Shown here one piece after another: positions 1-9,564 of a stretch of 64,000 nt of DNA (positions are counted from its first letter, which is position 1; each line of letters opens with the position of its first letter). The position numbers were made by a program, and so were the translations under genes. Origin of the DNA: Pyxidicoccus parkwaysis (lineage in GTDB: Bacteria; Myxococcota; Myxococcia; Myxococcales; Myxococcaceae); the NCBI RefSeq assembly GCF_017301735.1, contig NZ_CP071090.1, forward strand, positions 4,454,001 through 4,518,000, in the 5' to 3' direction. Below the pieces are notes generated by a model. That model saw nothing but the letters and a program-made list of their open reading frames with translations, did not search any database and was not told the origin of the DNA.

Positions 1-2
1 CC

Positions 3-3000
3 CGGTTCTGGACGAAGCAGGACATCGTCGCGACAGCCCGCCGGTACATGGGCTCACTCGCGCCTACCGAGGAACTGGAAGACTTCGTAGCGCCGCGGAA
101 CTTCGAGGCCATGAAGTCCCAGCTCGAAAGCAGGCACCTGCTCGTGCTGCTCGGCCCACCGGGAGTGGGCAAGACGCTGGTCGCGCGTAAGCTCGCCTAT
201 GAGTATGAGACCGCCGACGAGCCCTTCGCATTCGCGCGCATTCAGGACCCCATCGCGCTCCGGGAGCGGCTCGAGGCCACGCGGGAGCCGACTGTCTTCT
301 TCGTCGAGGACCCCTTCGGGCCCGATCGCCCGGGTGACAAGGCGGACCGTTGGCTCCATGCCCTCCCCGGACTGCTAGACGAGGCCGGGCCCGACAAGAA
401 GATCATCGTCATGTCCCGGATGGCGGTGCTTCGCGCTTCCAGCGAGAAGCCGCAGTTCCAGCAGCTCCAGTCCGAGGCAATGCATCTGGATGCCTCGGAC
501 TATGACGCCTCCACGCGCTGGCGGATTCTCCAGAACAAGCTCAAGCGGGTCGAGGGGTGGCAGCGCGCCCTGGTGGACGACCATCGTGACGAGGTCCTGG
601 AGCGCCTCCATGTGCCGCTTTCCATCAAGACATTCGCGGCGAAGGTGCGGCAGTTGAATCCTCGAGACGTGCTCCGCCTTCCTGCGCTGCTCCAGGAGTC
701 CGGTGTCGACCGGATCGCCAGCATCGTGGCACGGGAGGTTCGCGGGCTGCCGTGGAAGGCGGTTCCGCCAGCTCTCGTCCTCTGGAGCCTGCTGACACGG
801 GGCCCGGTGCTCACCCTGGAGGCAGCCCTCACGCGGTCGGATGTCATTCTCGGAGCGGACCGGAGCCTCGATGTGGACTTCCGGAAGCTGCTCGACTGGA
901 TGCTCGCGGCCGGCTGGCTGACCGAGGAGCCCGAAGGGTACCGTGCCCACCCGCAGGTCACTGCGGGACTCAAGCTCCTGCCAGATGAAGAGCCTGCCCA
1001 GGCCACCGCTGTCTTCTCCGCGTTGTTCAAGGGCATGCTGGCGAAAGGAGACTTCACGGATGTGCTGAGCCTCGCCGGAGCCCTGCCATACGACTCCCGG
1101 CTGCTCTCCCATGAGGCCTATTCGGCCTTCGACGCGTGGCTCCGTTCGACGCTGCTGACGGCGGAGGGCGCCTCCCTGCCAGAGCTCTTCGTCACCGCCT
1201 CCCGATGGCTGCGGGGAGCAGACCCCGTGGCAGCCCTGCTCCGGGCCCTTCTCCCCCCACCCGTCATCAGCAGGGACGGGTTCCAGCACTTGACGTCGTG
1301 GCAGCTTCCCGGCTGGCCCGAACCGCTCCTGGAAGACATCCGCTCCAGCGCCGACGCGCGGCAGATCATGGAGCGGTTCATCCAGTACGTGCTGCCCGGC
1401 ATCAGCAACGTGTTCCATGAGGATTTCGTATGGGATCTGGACTTCCTGGGGTGGGACTTCCCCGAGGCATTCGCCGCGGCGGCTCCCGTCGTCATCCGCC
1501 ATCCGACGAATGCCCTCTACGCCATCATGCTGGGGGCCGTGAACTGCGCGTCAGCGCCATTCGATGAGCTGATCGAACTGCTCTGCTCCGAGCTGAATCG
1601 GCTCTGCGACAGGGTTTCGACATCCGAGCGCAGGGAAGCCGAGCAGGGGCACCTGGATTACGCGGAAGCCACGGCCATCAACGAGCAGGACCTCGATGAC
1701 CGCCTCATGCTGGATGATGTGCTCGAGCGGCTGGTCGCGCGGCGTAGGACTCGCGAGGGCCATGCGTGGTTGCCTGAGCACCCGCGACTTCGCGAGCTGA
1801 TCTTCTCCTGGAGCAAGGCCATCCAACCGGAAGATGCGTCGCTGGATGAGTTCCGCGCGCTCAGAGATGCGTGTGAGCCCAGGCAGCGCTGGCAGGCCTA
1901 CGAGGCCATCGGCCGCACGCGGCACACGGGGAGCGCCCCGTTGCTGTTCGATGCACTGCTTACCGCTGAGGGATACGAGGCACGTGCGTGCCTGCGGGCG
2001 CTCTTCAGCATGTGGCCACCAGAGGCACTCCACACCGAGCTGAGTCCCTTGCTGGCGCAACCCGAAGACAGAAGAGCGGCGCTGGTCGCGATTGTCGGGA
2101 CCCCTCTTCCATGGGACGAGCGCCACGAGTCGAGCCCCGGAGTCCAGGAAGCCCTGGCGCACCTTCTGTTCCCCGAGGAAAGCACGGCGCTGCGCGCCTG
2201 CATCCAGGCGCAGGCCAAAAGCCCCTGGCCTCCCAACCTGGGCACGGTGTCCGCCGATGACCGCGAGCGCCTGTGGAAGTGGGTTCGCAGTCCCTCTCCA
2301 GAGCTTCACGGTGCGGCCCTTCGCGTGCTGGCCGCGCTGGGTGAACCTATCGCTACGGCAGCCTCGGCGATGCTGGAGTCCTCGGCCACCCCCTTCCGCG
2401 AGAAGGTGATTCAAGCGCTCTCTTCGGATGTGTCACGCGAGTCCACCGACCTCCTCGTGCGCGCCCTTCAGGACCCCGACTCCCAATGCCGGGCCGCCGC
2501 GATTCTCGCGCTCGCCCCCCGGGCGGATGCGTCCGCAAGGCGCGCGGTGCTGGCAACCGCGAAGGATCCGAGCTACCGGGTGCGCAAGGCTTGTATCGAT
2601 GCCATCCGAACCCACCGGTGGAATGAGGGACTCGATACCCTCTTCGAGCTGCTTTCCGATACTCAGGACCTCAGCCTCGGCTACACGGAGGAGTCACGCG
2701 ACCATGAGGTGGCCTGCTCCGCGGCCCAGGTCCTCGTCGAGCTGGCGCCACTTCCGGAGCCGCTCGTGCGCAAGGTGCTCGGCTTCCTCCGCGGGGGAGC
2801 GCAGAGCAACCCGGATGCCATCGTGCACCAGCAACTCATGGTGCTCTTCATGGTCCAGGAGGTGGACGAAGCGTTTTCGCTGCTCGTCGAGCTCCTCCAG
2901 AGCCCCATGCGCCGTATCGTGCGGCTTCAGGCTCACTATCCCGTTCGGAAAGGGGCGGCCTGGGCACTGCTGCAGCAAATCATCTGGCATCCGGAGCTGG

Positions 3001-3533
3001 CGCAGCGGCTCGAGCTTCCACCCCTGATAGAGGCGGCCCTTCATGCCGACCCGGTCCTCTCCGGCGGTGCGTGCCTGCTGCTCGGACGAATGGGGCCCTT
3101 CGCCTGGCCCGGAGCCAGTCCCGCGCTTGGCGAAGCAGGACAGTGGGCCAGGGCATTCCTGCTGGGGGCGGAGTGGCTCCGGGCACATCGTGCGCTGCCT
3201 CCCGAGGAGGTGCGTGCTCAGCTTCCCACCCAGGCGGCGCGGTGCCTGGAGTGGCTGATGGCGGCCGCACCTGACTCCACGGAATCCTGGCTGGTTCATC
3301 CCGGGGGCATGGACTGGCTGGCGGAGCTCGCGGCAGGAGGAGGCTGGCAGATGTTCCTGCGGCACTACCTTCAGCTCTCCTTCCACGCGCCGCCCCCTCC
3401 AGGCCCGTCCGTTGGATCGATGCCCGACCTCTTGAAGGTGCTTCCCTACGCATTCTTCGTCGCCCCTCATGGCGACTGGGTGCAAGTGCCGCCCGACGGT
3501 ACGAGATGGCCGGCAATCTCCACCTCCCCCTGA
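3..3533 (+). CDS. STAND-type P-loop NTPase with HEAT-like repeats, 5'-truncated
   Basis: The frame is open from base 3 with no stop, so the true N-terminus lies left of the window; the first in-frame ATG is at 48. Numbering from that ATG, Walker A GPPGVGKT is at residues 36-43 and Walker B VFFVED at 83-88, followed by an IIVMSR sensor-like strand. The C-terminal half (about 780-1050) is helical with HEAT-like spacing. The layout (N-terminal unit, NTPase, helical repeat sensor) is that of STAND NTPases, which include antiphage sensors. The usual effector domain would be in the missing part, so a defence role is inference. It stands alone, with no partner gene within the window. Confidence 0.75.
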   Translation, partial: RFWTKQDIVATARRYMGSLAPTEELEDFVAPRNFEAMKSQLESRHLLVLLGPPGVGKTLVARKLAYEYETADEPFAFARIQDPIALRERLEATREPTVFFVEDPFGPDRPGDKADRWLHALPGLLDEAGPDKKIIVMSRMAVLRASSEKPQFQQLQSEAMHLDASDYDASTRWRILQNKLKRVEGWQRALVDDHRDEVLERLHVPLSIKTFAAKVRQLNPRDVLRLPALLQESGVDRIASIVAREVRGLPWKAVPPALVLWSLLTRGPVLTLEAALTRSDVILGADRSLDVDFRKLLDWMLAAGWLTEEPEGYRAHPQVTAGLKLLPDEEPAQATAVFSALFKGMLAKGDFTDVLSLAGALPYDSRLLSHEAYSAFDAWLRSTLLTAEGASLPELFVTASRWLRGADPVAALLRALLPPPVISRDGFQHLTSWQLPGWPEPLLEDIRSSADARQIMERFIQYVLPGISNVFHEDFVWDLDFLGWDFPEAFAAAAPVVIRHPTNALYAIMLGAVNCASAPFDELIELLCSELNRLCDRVSTSERREAEQGHLDYAEATAINEQDLDDRLMLDDVLERLVARRRTREGHAWLPEHPRLRELIFSWSKAIQPEDASLDEFRALRDACEPRQRWQAYEAIGRTRHTGSAPLLFDALLTAEGYEARACLRALFSMWPPEALHTELSPLLAQPEDRRAALVAIVGTPLPWDERHESSPGVQEALAHLLFPEESTALRACIQAQAKSPWPPNLGTVSADDRERLWKWVRSPSPELHGAALRVLAALGEPIATAASAMLESSATPFREKVIQALSSDVSRESTDLLVRALQDPDSQCRAAAILALAPRADASARRAVLATAKDPSYRVRKACIDAIRTHRWNEGLDTLFELLSDTQDLSLGYTEESRDHEVACSAAQVLVELAPLPEPLVRKVLGFLRGGAQSNPDAIVHQQLMVLFMVQEVDEAFSLLVELLQSPMRRIVRLQAHYPVRKGAAWALLQQIIWHPELAQRLELPPLIEAALHADPVLSGGACLLLGRMGPFAWPGASPALGEAGQWARAFLLGAEWLRAHRALPPEEVRAQLPTQAARCLEWLMAAAPDSTESWLVHPGGMDWLAELAAGGGWQMFLRHYLQLSFHAPPPPGPSVGSMPDLLKVLPYAFFVAPHGDWVQVPPDGTRWPAISTSP

Positions 3534-3665
3534 ATAGACGCGTGGGGATGAGCAAGGGGACACCTCGGAGACCGGAACCTCCACCCAGGAATCGCAACCC
3601 TCGCAGCAACAGTAATCAAATCACCACGGCTTCATGCCAGCGAGTCTCGTTCGTGATAGGCCCGG

Positions 3666-3683
3666 CCTCCTCTCACGAGGAGG
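3666..3683 (+). promoter_or_regulatory. Hairpin that occludes the Shine-Dalgarno of the next gene
   Basis: A perfect 7-bp inverted repeat (CCTCCTC, loop TCAC, GAGGAGG) lies six bases before the ATG at 3690. The right arm is itself the ribosome binding site. A G-T wobble and a further G-C pair can extend the stem. Folding would hide the SD, so translational control is possible. Confidence 0.5.
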
Positions 3684-3689
3684 TCTCAC

Positions 3690-4142
3690 ATGCATCAGCG
3701 TCTGGTCGTCATCCTGGGATGTCTGGGACTTGGCATGCTCATGGGGTGTGGTTCGTCCGTGGAGGAGCAGGCTCGAGCTCCGGGGGACACCGTGTTCCGG
3801 GCCTCGCTCTCCGACGAAGGCCCTCCGCCGCGAGAGTGCGGAGAGGACGGCGTCTGTGACGAGGGCGAGAACCATGAGAAGTGTCCGCTCGACTGCGACG
3901 GCCCCGACCCGTTCTGCGGAGATGGCCTCTGCGGCGTCACCGAATCGCATCAGACCTGTCCCCTGGACTGTGACGCTCCAGTCCCCTTCTGTGGAGACGG
4001 CCTTTGCCAAGGCTCCGAGTCGCACCAGGTCTGTCCGGTGGACTGTGACGCGCCTACGCCAGGAGTCTGCGGAAACGATGGTGTCTGCGACGAAGGCGAG
4101 TCGCACGAGACGTGCCCACTCGACTGTGATGGGCCCGCATAG
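3690..4142 (+). CDS. Cys-rich repeat lipoprotein
   Basis: 150 residues. The N-terminus is a lipoprotein signal with lipobox LMGC near residue 20. The mature part is four tandem units of about 25 residues of the form CGxDGxCxEGESHxxCPLDCD, each with four cysteines, joined by short GP/AP linkers. Such units occur in myxobacterial surface proteins and resemble small disulfide or metal-binding modules; the function is unknown. A strong SD (GAGGAGG) six bases upstream fixes the start. Likely exported and membrane-anchored. The following proC gene is convergent. Confidence 0.8.
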   Translation: MHQRLVVILGCLGLGMLMGCGSSVEEQARAPGDTVFRASLSDEGPPPRECGEDGVCDEGENHEKCPLDCDGPDPFCGDGLCGVTESHQTCPLDCDAPVPFCGDGLCQGSESHQVCPVDCDAPTPGVCGNDGVCDEGESHETCPLDCDGPA

Positions 4143-4169
4143 CGAGTCTCCGCGTCGGCGCGTGCGGCG

Positions 4170-5033
4170 TCACTTCGACGCGGTGGCGACGGCGCTGGCG
4201 TGACGGGCGGAGGCGTCCGCGCGCTCCTTCGTGCGCTGGATGGCGACGGACACGGCCTCGCCCACGGCGAGGGAGAGGCCATGGGTCTCCAGCGCGACGA
4301 GGCCCGCCTCGGTGATGCCGCCCGGGGTCGCCACCTCGGCGATGAGCTTCGCCGTGGTGGCGCCCGGCTCGGCCAGCAGCTTCGCCGCGCCGATGAGCGT
4401 GCCCCGCGCCAGCGCCTCTGCCTCCGAGGCCGCCATCCCGTGGGCCCTCGCGGCCCGGGCCAGCGCCTCCACGAAGCGGAACACATACGCAGGCCCCGTG
4501 CCGGACACGCCCGTGCAGACCGTGAGCTCGGCCTCGGAGCCCCACAGCGGCCGGCCCGTCGCCGTGAACAGCGCCTCCGCCGCCCTCCTCGCGGCTTCCG
4601 TTCCCCGAGTGCCCTCCGTGAGCGGCGTCACACCCTCGCCCACGCCCACGGGGGTGTTGGGCATGGCGCGCAGGACGGCGACCCGGGATGGCAGCGCCGC
4701 TTCCAACTGCTCCAGCCGCACGTCCGCGGACAGCGACACGACGACCTGGCCTTCCTCCAGCGCGGGGGCGATGACCTCCATCAGCTCCGCCATCTGGGCC
4801 TGGCGTACCGAGAGCAGCACCATCGCCGCGCCGCGCACCGCCTGGGCGTTGTCGGTGAGGACGTGCACACCGTGGCGGGAGCGCAGCTCCTCGCCGCGCT
4901 CGGGCCGGCGCACGGTGACGCGCAGGTCGGACGGGCGCACCTGGCCGGAGCGGAGCAGGCCCCGGATGATGGCCTCGGCGAGCTTGCCGCCGCCGAGGAG
5001 GGCAATGGGCGTGGGGATGGGTGGGGTCATCAT
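4170..5033 (-). CDS. proC: Pyrroline-5-carboxylate reductase
   Basis: 287 residues, slightly longer than the usual 270. It catalyses the last step of proline synthesis, NAD(P)H reduction of pyrroline-5-carboxylate, in the cytoplasm. The N-terminus has the dinucleotide-binding loop ALLGGGKLAEAIIRGLL. The C-terminal dimer domain shows TGVSGTGPAYVFRFVEAL and the family-typical TPGGITEAGL. Two adjacent ATGs (5033 and 5030) are possible starts. It is divergent from the membrane protein at 5208 and shares no operon partner. Confidence 0.93.
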   Translation of the reverse strand: MMTPPIPTPIALLGGGKLAEAIIRGLLRSGQVRPSDLRVTVRRPERGEELRSRHGVHVLTDNAQAVRGAAMVLLSVRQAQMAELMEVIAPALEEGQVVVSLSADVRLEQLEAALPSRVAVLRAMPNTPVGVGEGVTPLTEGTRGTEAARRAAEALFTATGRPLWGSEAELTVCTGVSGTGPAYVFRFVEALARAARAHGMAASEAEALARGTLIGAAKLLAEPGATTAKLIAEVATPGGITEAGLVALETHGLSLAVGEAVSVAIQRTKERADASARHASAVATASK

Positions 5034-5207
5034 GGTGGACGCGCTCCTCGCGAGAACTTCACTCCGACGGTGGCCCGCGGCTGCGTGTCCAGTGCCGACA
5101 CCACCGCAGGCGGGGCGCTGTCATAGGCGTGTTGGCGCGCGGAGAGAAGCCCTCCAGCAAGGAAGAGGCTGAGGACACTGAATCCGCGCACGGTAGAGTC
5201 GGGGGCG

Positions 5208-6539
5208 ATGACGCCCGCTTCACCCTCGCTCGCCTCTGATTCCTCCGCGCCCGCGTGGGTGCATCGCGCGCTGAAGCTCTTCGCGCCGGCGGTGGGCGTG
5301 CTCGGAATGGTGGCCCTGGTCCTCTTCTACCGGGCGAACCCCACGCTCACGCCCATCCGCTCGGACGGGTACGGCTACCACCTCTACCTCACCGCGCTCT
5401 TCGTCCAGCACGACCTGTCCATGCGCACGGAGGCCGCCGAGTGGGGACCGGACATGCCCTATGAATTGGGGCTCACCCTGGACGAGTCCACGGGCCGCTA
5501 CCTCAATCGCTTCCCTCCGGGCCAGGCCATTCTGATGATGCCCGCCTTCCTCGTCGCGCACGCCAGCGCGCCGCTGGTGGGCGCACGCCGTGATGGATTC
5601 TCCCGGCCCTATCAGGTGGCGGCGGCGCTCAACGGACTGCTCGCGCTCGTCATCGGACTGACGCTGCTGCGCAAGTCGCTGGAGTCCCTCTACCCGCCGC
5701 AGGTGGTGCTGGCGACGCTCGCCGTCGTCACCTTCGGCACCAACCTGTTCCACTACGGCACCGCCGACGCCATCTTCAGCCACGTCTACTCCTTCGCACT
5801 CTTCGCGGCGCTGCTCCTGCTCGTGCCCACGTGGTACCGCGAGCCCACCGTGCGCCGCTCGCTGCTGCTGGGCCTCGTGGCGGGGTTCATCATGCTGGTG
5901 CGCAACCCCAACGCCGTGGCGCTGCTGTTCGTCCCGCTGTACGGCGTCATCAACAGCGAGACGCAGCGGCAACGACTGGCCTTCTTCCGGACGCACTGGA
6001 GGAGCGTCGCGTGTGTCGTCCTCGCAGCGGCCGGGGTGCTGAGCATCCTCGTCGCCTACTGGCACTCCGCCACCGGGCGCTGGCTGGTGTTCTCCTACCG
6101 GGGTCAGGGCTTCGAGTTCGACCGGCCCCTGGTGCTCTCGGTCCTCTTCAGCGTCCGCAAGGGCCTCTTCTTCTGGACGCCGGTGTGGCTCTTCGCGGTG
6201 GTGGGCTTCGTACGAGACCGCGAGCGGCTCCAGAACCTCCTCCTGCCGGTGCTGCTCTTCACCATCGTGCACCTCTACCTCGTGTCCACGTGGTGGCACT
6301 GGCCCTATGGGTCGAGCTTCGGCCACCGCGCCTTCACGGAGGCCAGCGCCTTCTTCGCGCCAGGCATCGCCGGCTTCCTCGCGAGCCTGAAGCACTCCAG
6401 CTCACGGCGCCTCGCCGGTGCCGTCCTCGCCCTCCTCGTCGCGTTCGAGGTGTTCCTGATGACGCGCTACTGGCAAGGACGCATCCCAGGCGACCGGACG
6501 ACGTGGGCCCAGTACCGGGACATCTTCACGCTGCCTTGA
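5208..6539 (+). CDS. Multipass membrane protein, GT-C glycosyltransferase-like
   Basis: 443 residues with about ten hydrophobic segments. After the first segment comes an extracytoplasmic loop with SDGYGYHLYL (Asp53), reminiscent of the acidic catalytic loop of GT-C enzymes that use polyprenyl-phosphate sugars. A later loop has STWWHWPYGSSFGHRAF, also typical of that class. Acceptor and donor cannot be told. The next gene, also a membrane protein, starts 37 bases downstream in the same direction, so the two may be co-transcribed. Confidence 0.6.
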   Translation: MTPASPSLASDSSAPAWVHRALKLFAPAVGVLGMVALVLFYRANPTLTPIRSDGYGYHLYLTALFVQHDLSMRTEAAEWGPDMPYELGLTLDESTGRYLNRFPPGQAILMMPAFLVAHASAPLVGARRDGFSRPYQVAAALNGLLALVIGLTLLRKSLESLYPPQVVLATLAVVTFGTNLFHYGTADAIFSHVYSFALFAALLLLVPTWYREPTVRRSLLLGLVAGFIMLVRNPNAVALLFVPLYGVINSETQRQRLAFFRTHWRSVACVVLAAAGVLSILVAYWHSATGRWLVFSYRGQGFEFDRPLVLSVLFSVRKGLFFWTPVWLFAVVGFVRDRERLQNLLLPVLLFTIVHLYLVSTWWHWPYGSSFGHRAFTEASAFFAPGIAGFLASLKHSSSRRLAGAVLALLVAFEVFLMTRYWQGRIPGDRTTWAQYRDIFTLP

Positions 6540-6576
6540 GGCTCCCCACCCTCCCCCGGGCTATACTTCCGCGAGC

Positions 6577-7743
6577 ATGTCTCCCCCCATCGCCCCCGCG
6601 CTCGCCGCGTCCGAAGCTCCCGCGTCCGCGCGCGTCCAGGGGTTGTGGCTCTTCTCGCCCCGGGTGGACGTGAACCTGCTGTTGCTGCCCACGCTGCTGA
6701 TGCTCGCCTGCGTATGGCTGGCGGACTTCACCGGCGAGGGCGCGCAGGGATTCTCCCAGGCCATCGGGCGCTGGACGTCGCAGTACGTCTTCCTCAACGG
6801 CACCCACGTCATCCTGACGTTCCTGCTGGTGGGCACGCGGCGCGAGTTGCTCCACACCACGCCGTCGCAGTCGCGGCTGCTCGTGGGAGGCTCGGCGGCG
6901 GTGTTCGCGCTCACCTTCGGGCTGCTCTGGTACGCGAGCGAGCACGCACCCCTGCTGGCGCTCCTGTTGGCCGCGGGCACCCATGTCCTGGCGATGCACC
7001 ACACCCTGTCGCAGGTGAAGGGGCTGTGGTCGCTCCACATGCTCCGGGGACGTGCCGGAGGTGCCCCGGCTCCTTCCGAGGCCGAGCGCACCCTCCTGCG
7101 CCAGTTCGTCCCGCTTGCGCTGCTCCTGATGATGGTGCGCACCCTGGCACTGCCCGTCACCGGCATGCCGGGCGCGCGGCCCATGATTGACATCGGGCAG
7201 GCGGAGTCCGGCTCGCTGCCCCATGTCCTCTCGTGGGCATTGCTCGCCGTCTGGGCCGTCTTCGCCGTGCGCCTGGTGCTCGCGCTGCACGGTGCTCCGG
7301 GGCAGGGCGGGCCCCGAAAGCTCTACGTCCTCACGCACACAGCGGTGGTGGCGGTGTACCTCGCGTGGCCGCTGTGGGGCTCCATCCTGAGCGCGGGCAT
7401 CCACGGTCTGGAGTACTTCTTCCTCACCGGCCGGATGCTGCAGCCCACCGCCCGCGAGCCCATGGCGCGTTTGCGGGGGCCTCGCGTGTGGGCGGCGATG
7501 CTGGCGGTGATGGCGCCCATCATCCTGGTGGGCGTGGCCAATAGCCCCTTCGTGACGCTGGTGGATGGCGTCACCCGTGGCGCGGCCACCGCCTTCCTCC
7601 TGCGGCAGCAGCCATGGTGGTCGCTGGGCGTCATCGCGACCAACGCGGTGGTGCTGGCGCACTACTTCGCGGACGCGTTCCTCTATCGCTTCCGCATCCC
7701 GCGCGTGCGCGAGGTCACCCTGCCCCGCCTGGGCCTTGGCTGA
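6577..7743 (+). CDS. Uncharacterised His-rich multipass membrane protein
   Basis: 388 residues with eight or more hydrophobic segments. Histidines recur at segment ends: LNGTHVILTF, AAGTHVLAMHHTLSQVKG, SAGIHGLEYFF and, near the C-terminus, VLAHYFADAFLYRFRIPRVR. The last pattern (HY-x2-DAF-x-R-x-R) resembles a signature I recall from unannotated bacterial membrane proteins, some loosely labelled Brp/Blh-like; I cannot assign it. The spaced histidines could bind a metal or haem. It probably shares a transcript with the gene at 5208. Confidence 0.6.
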   Translation: MSPPIAPALAASEAPASARVQGLWLFSPRVDVNLLLLPTLLMLACVWLADFTGEGAQGFSQAIGRWTSQYVFLNGTHVILTFLLVGTRRELLHTTPSQSRLLVGGSAAVFALTFGLLWYASEHAPLLALLLAAGTHVLAMHHTLSQVKGLWSLHMLRGRAGGAPAPSEAERTLLRQFVPLALLLMMVRTLALPVTGMPGARPMIDIGQAESGSLPHVLSWALLAVWAVFAVRLVLALHGAPGQGGPRKLYVLTHTAVVAVYLAWPLWGSILSAGIHGLEYFFLTGRMLQPTAREPMARLRGPRVWAAMLAVMAPIILVGVANSPFVTLVDGVTRGAATAFLLRQQPWWSLGVIATNAVVLAHYFADAFLYRFRIPRVREVTLPRLGLG

Positions 7744-7863
7744 CGCGCGAAGGGAGCCCGCCCGTGAGCACCCGCCGAAGGGGCGCGCTCACCGGACAGG
7801 CTCCCGCGAGAGCAGGGCCTCCAGCATCAGCCAGGTTTCGCCGCGCCGAAGGCCGCGAGCCCA

Positions 7864-9564
7864 TCACGGCCTGACAGGCAGCGACGGAAGCGCCGGCGAG
7901 TCGGGCAGGTCCGGAATCTGCCAGTCCCTGCCTCCCCGGCTGGGGCTCCCGCCACGTCCCCACCCATCGTCGGTCCCACCGTCAGTCCCACCGTCGCTGT
8001 CATCATCGCCGTCGTCATCATCGTCGTCGTCACCATCGTCCGGCGGCACCGGCTGCGGTCCCTTGCCCGGGACGATGTCCTCTCCCGACCATGGCGCATG
8101 AGCGGTGCTCACCAGCAGGAGGTGGGGCTCGTGGTTGGCGTCCTCGGCGAGCACGGCGAACACGCCCGCGCTGAGCAGCGGGCCCGGGCCAACGAAGAAC
8201 TCGATGGGGTCCTCGTCCGGCCCGGCTTCCGACGGCCGCACGCCCAGCGTGAACTCGACGGGCGGCAGCACGAGCCCTTCCGGCTCGGTGGCCTGGGTGA
8301 AGGGCAGGTCATCCGCGGCCGCTGGCGAGGGCAGCTTGCCCTCCGCGTCCAGCGGCCCCATGTCCACCGCACCGCGCAGCGGCGCCGCATGAATCATGCG
8401 CATCCGGAGCTGCTCGTCCTCCGTCCCTGTCTCCGTGTCCTCATCCAGCTCGAAGGCCTCGGCGAAGGGCAACAGCCGGTAGCGGGGACTGCTACCGCGC
8501 AGCGGAGACACCGGCCCGGCGATGACGACGAGGTATTGCTCCCCCGCCTTCAGCCCGGAGGTGGGCAGGCTCACCAGCGCCGTGCCTCCAGGGCGGTTGC
8601 TGGTGGGCGTGCTGGAGAAGACATCCAGCGAGCGGGATTCAGAGCTCACCTGGACCCGGTCCGACAGCGCACCGAACACGAGCGAGTCCACCCGCTCCTT
8701 GTTGTCCAGGAAGATGTCCACCTGCTTCGGGTCCGACACGGTGTTGAGCAGATACACCACCGGGTCCTGGAGGATGCGGTCCATGCCGCCCTCATCGTCC
8801 GCCGTGATGAGCGAGAAGCCATTGGGAAGCCGCGGCGCCACGTCCAGCAGGCCGGTGATGACCACGAGCACTTCACCGCCCTCGGACTGTGGGGGCAGTG
8901 TGAAGGACGTCAGCGGGTTCTCCGGGTCATCGGTCGTCACCTGCATGCGCACCACCTTGTCGGCCGGCAGCTCCAGTCCCTCCTCTCCCGAGTCCTCGAA
9001 GCGGTCCAGCCCCTTGATGTCAGGCTTTCCGTCGCCATCCACATCTACGTCCAGCCGCGACGCATCCACGCCTCCATGGAGCACGCGCACCCGCAGGTTC
9101 CCGGGCGACGCTGCGACGAGCGACTCGGAGACGGGCACCACGCGCAGGGCCTTGTCGTGCGTGTTCTCCTCGTACTGTCCCGCGGCTACCAGGCTGGTGG
9201 CGGCAGCCAGCGGCACCGTCACCGGCTCGCTGCTGAAGAGGGGCTTCGAGCTCGAGTTGCCCCGCGCGGACCGGAAGCGCAGCACGTGCGTGTGGCCGGG
9301 AATGGACACGAAGTCGGTGACGTCCCCGTAGCTCACGCTGGAGAAGAGCGGTGACGTCTCGTCGTCCACGTAGACGTCCACGTCCGGCAGGTCGGGCGAG
9401 GCCTGGACGACACGCACGATGGACGGCCCCAGGCCTGGAGCCGTGTCGGCGGGCGCGCCCGGCGGGTCGGACGAGCCGTCATCGTCGTCGTCACAACTGA
9501 GCGCGGCGCAGATGACGGCCCATGAAAGCAACACAGCGGAGATGCTCCTGGCGCTTCGTCTCAT
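7864..9564 (-). CDS. DUF4397 repeat lipoprotein
   Basis: About 566 residues from the ATG at 9564. The open frame extends further upstream, but the lipoprotein signal MRRSARSISAVLLSWAVICA fixes this start; the lipid-accepting Cys is followed at once by five Asp. Four units with the DUF4397 look follow: VRVVQASPDLPDVDVYVD, VRVLHGGVDASRLDVDVD, VYLLNTVSDPKQVDIFLD and MRMIHAAPLRGAVDMG. DUF4397 domains are predicted Ig-like or beta-propeller-like extracellular modules of unknown role. The C-terminus is an Asp/Gly-rich low-complexity tail. Likely envelope or surface-exposed. Divergent from the beta-helix lipoprotein at 9906. Confidence 0.8.
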   Translation of the reverse strand: MRRSARSISAVLLSWAVICAALSCDDDDDGSSDPPGAPADTAPGLGPSIVRVVQASPDLPDVDVYVDDETSPLFSSVSYGDVTDFVSIPGHTHVLRFRSARGNSSSKPLFSSEPVTVPLAAATSLVAAGQYEENTHDKALRVVPVSESLVAASPGNLRVRVLHGGVDASRLDVDVDGDGKPDIKGLDRFEDSGEEGLELPADKVVRMQVTTDDPENPLTSFTLPPQSEGGEVLVVITGLLDVAPRLPNGFSLITADDEGGMDRILQDPVVYLLNTVSDPKQVDIFLDNKERVDSLVFGALSDRVQVSSESRSLDVFSSTPTSNRPGGTALVSLPTSGLKAGEQYLVVIAGPVSPLRGSSPRYRLLPFAEAFELDEDTETGTEDEQLRMRMIHAAPLRGAVDMGPLDAEGKLPSPAAADDLPFTQATEPEGLVLPPVEFTLGVRPSEAGPDEDPIEFFVGPGPLLSAGVFAVLAEDANHEPHLLLVSTAHAPWSGEDIVPGKGPQPVPPDDGDDDDDDDGDDDSDGGTDGGTDDGWGRGGSPSRGGRDWQIPDLPDSPALPSLPVRP

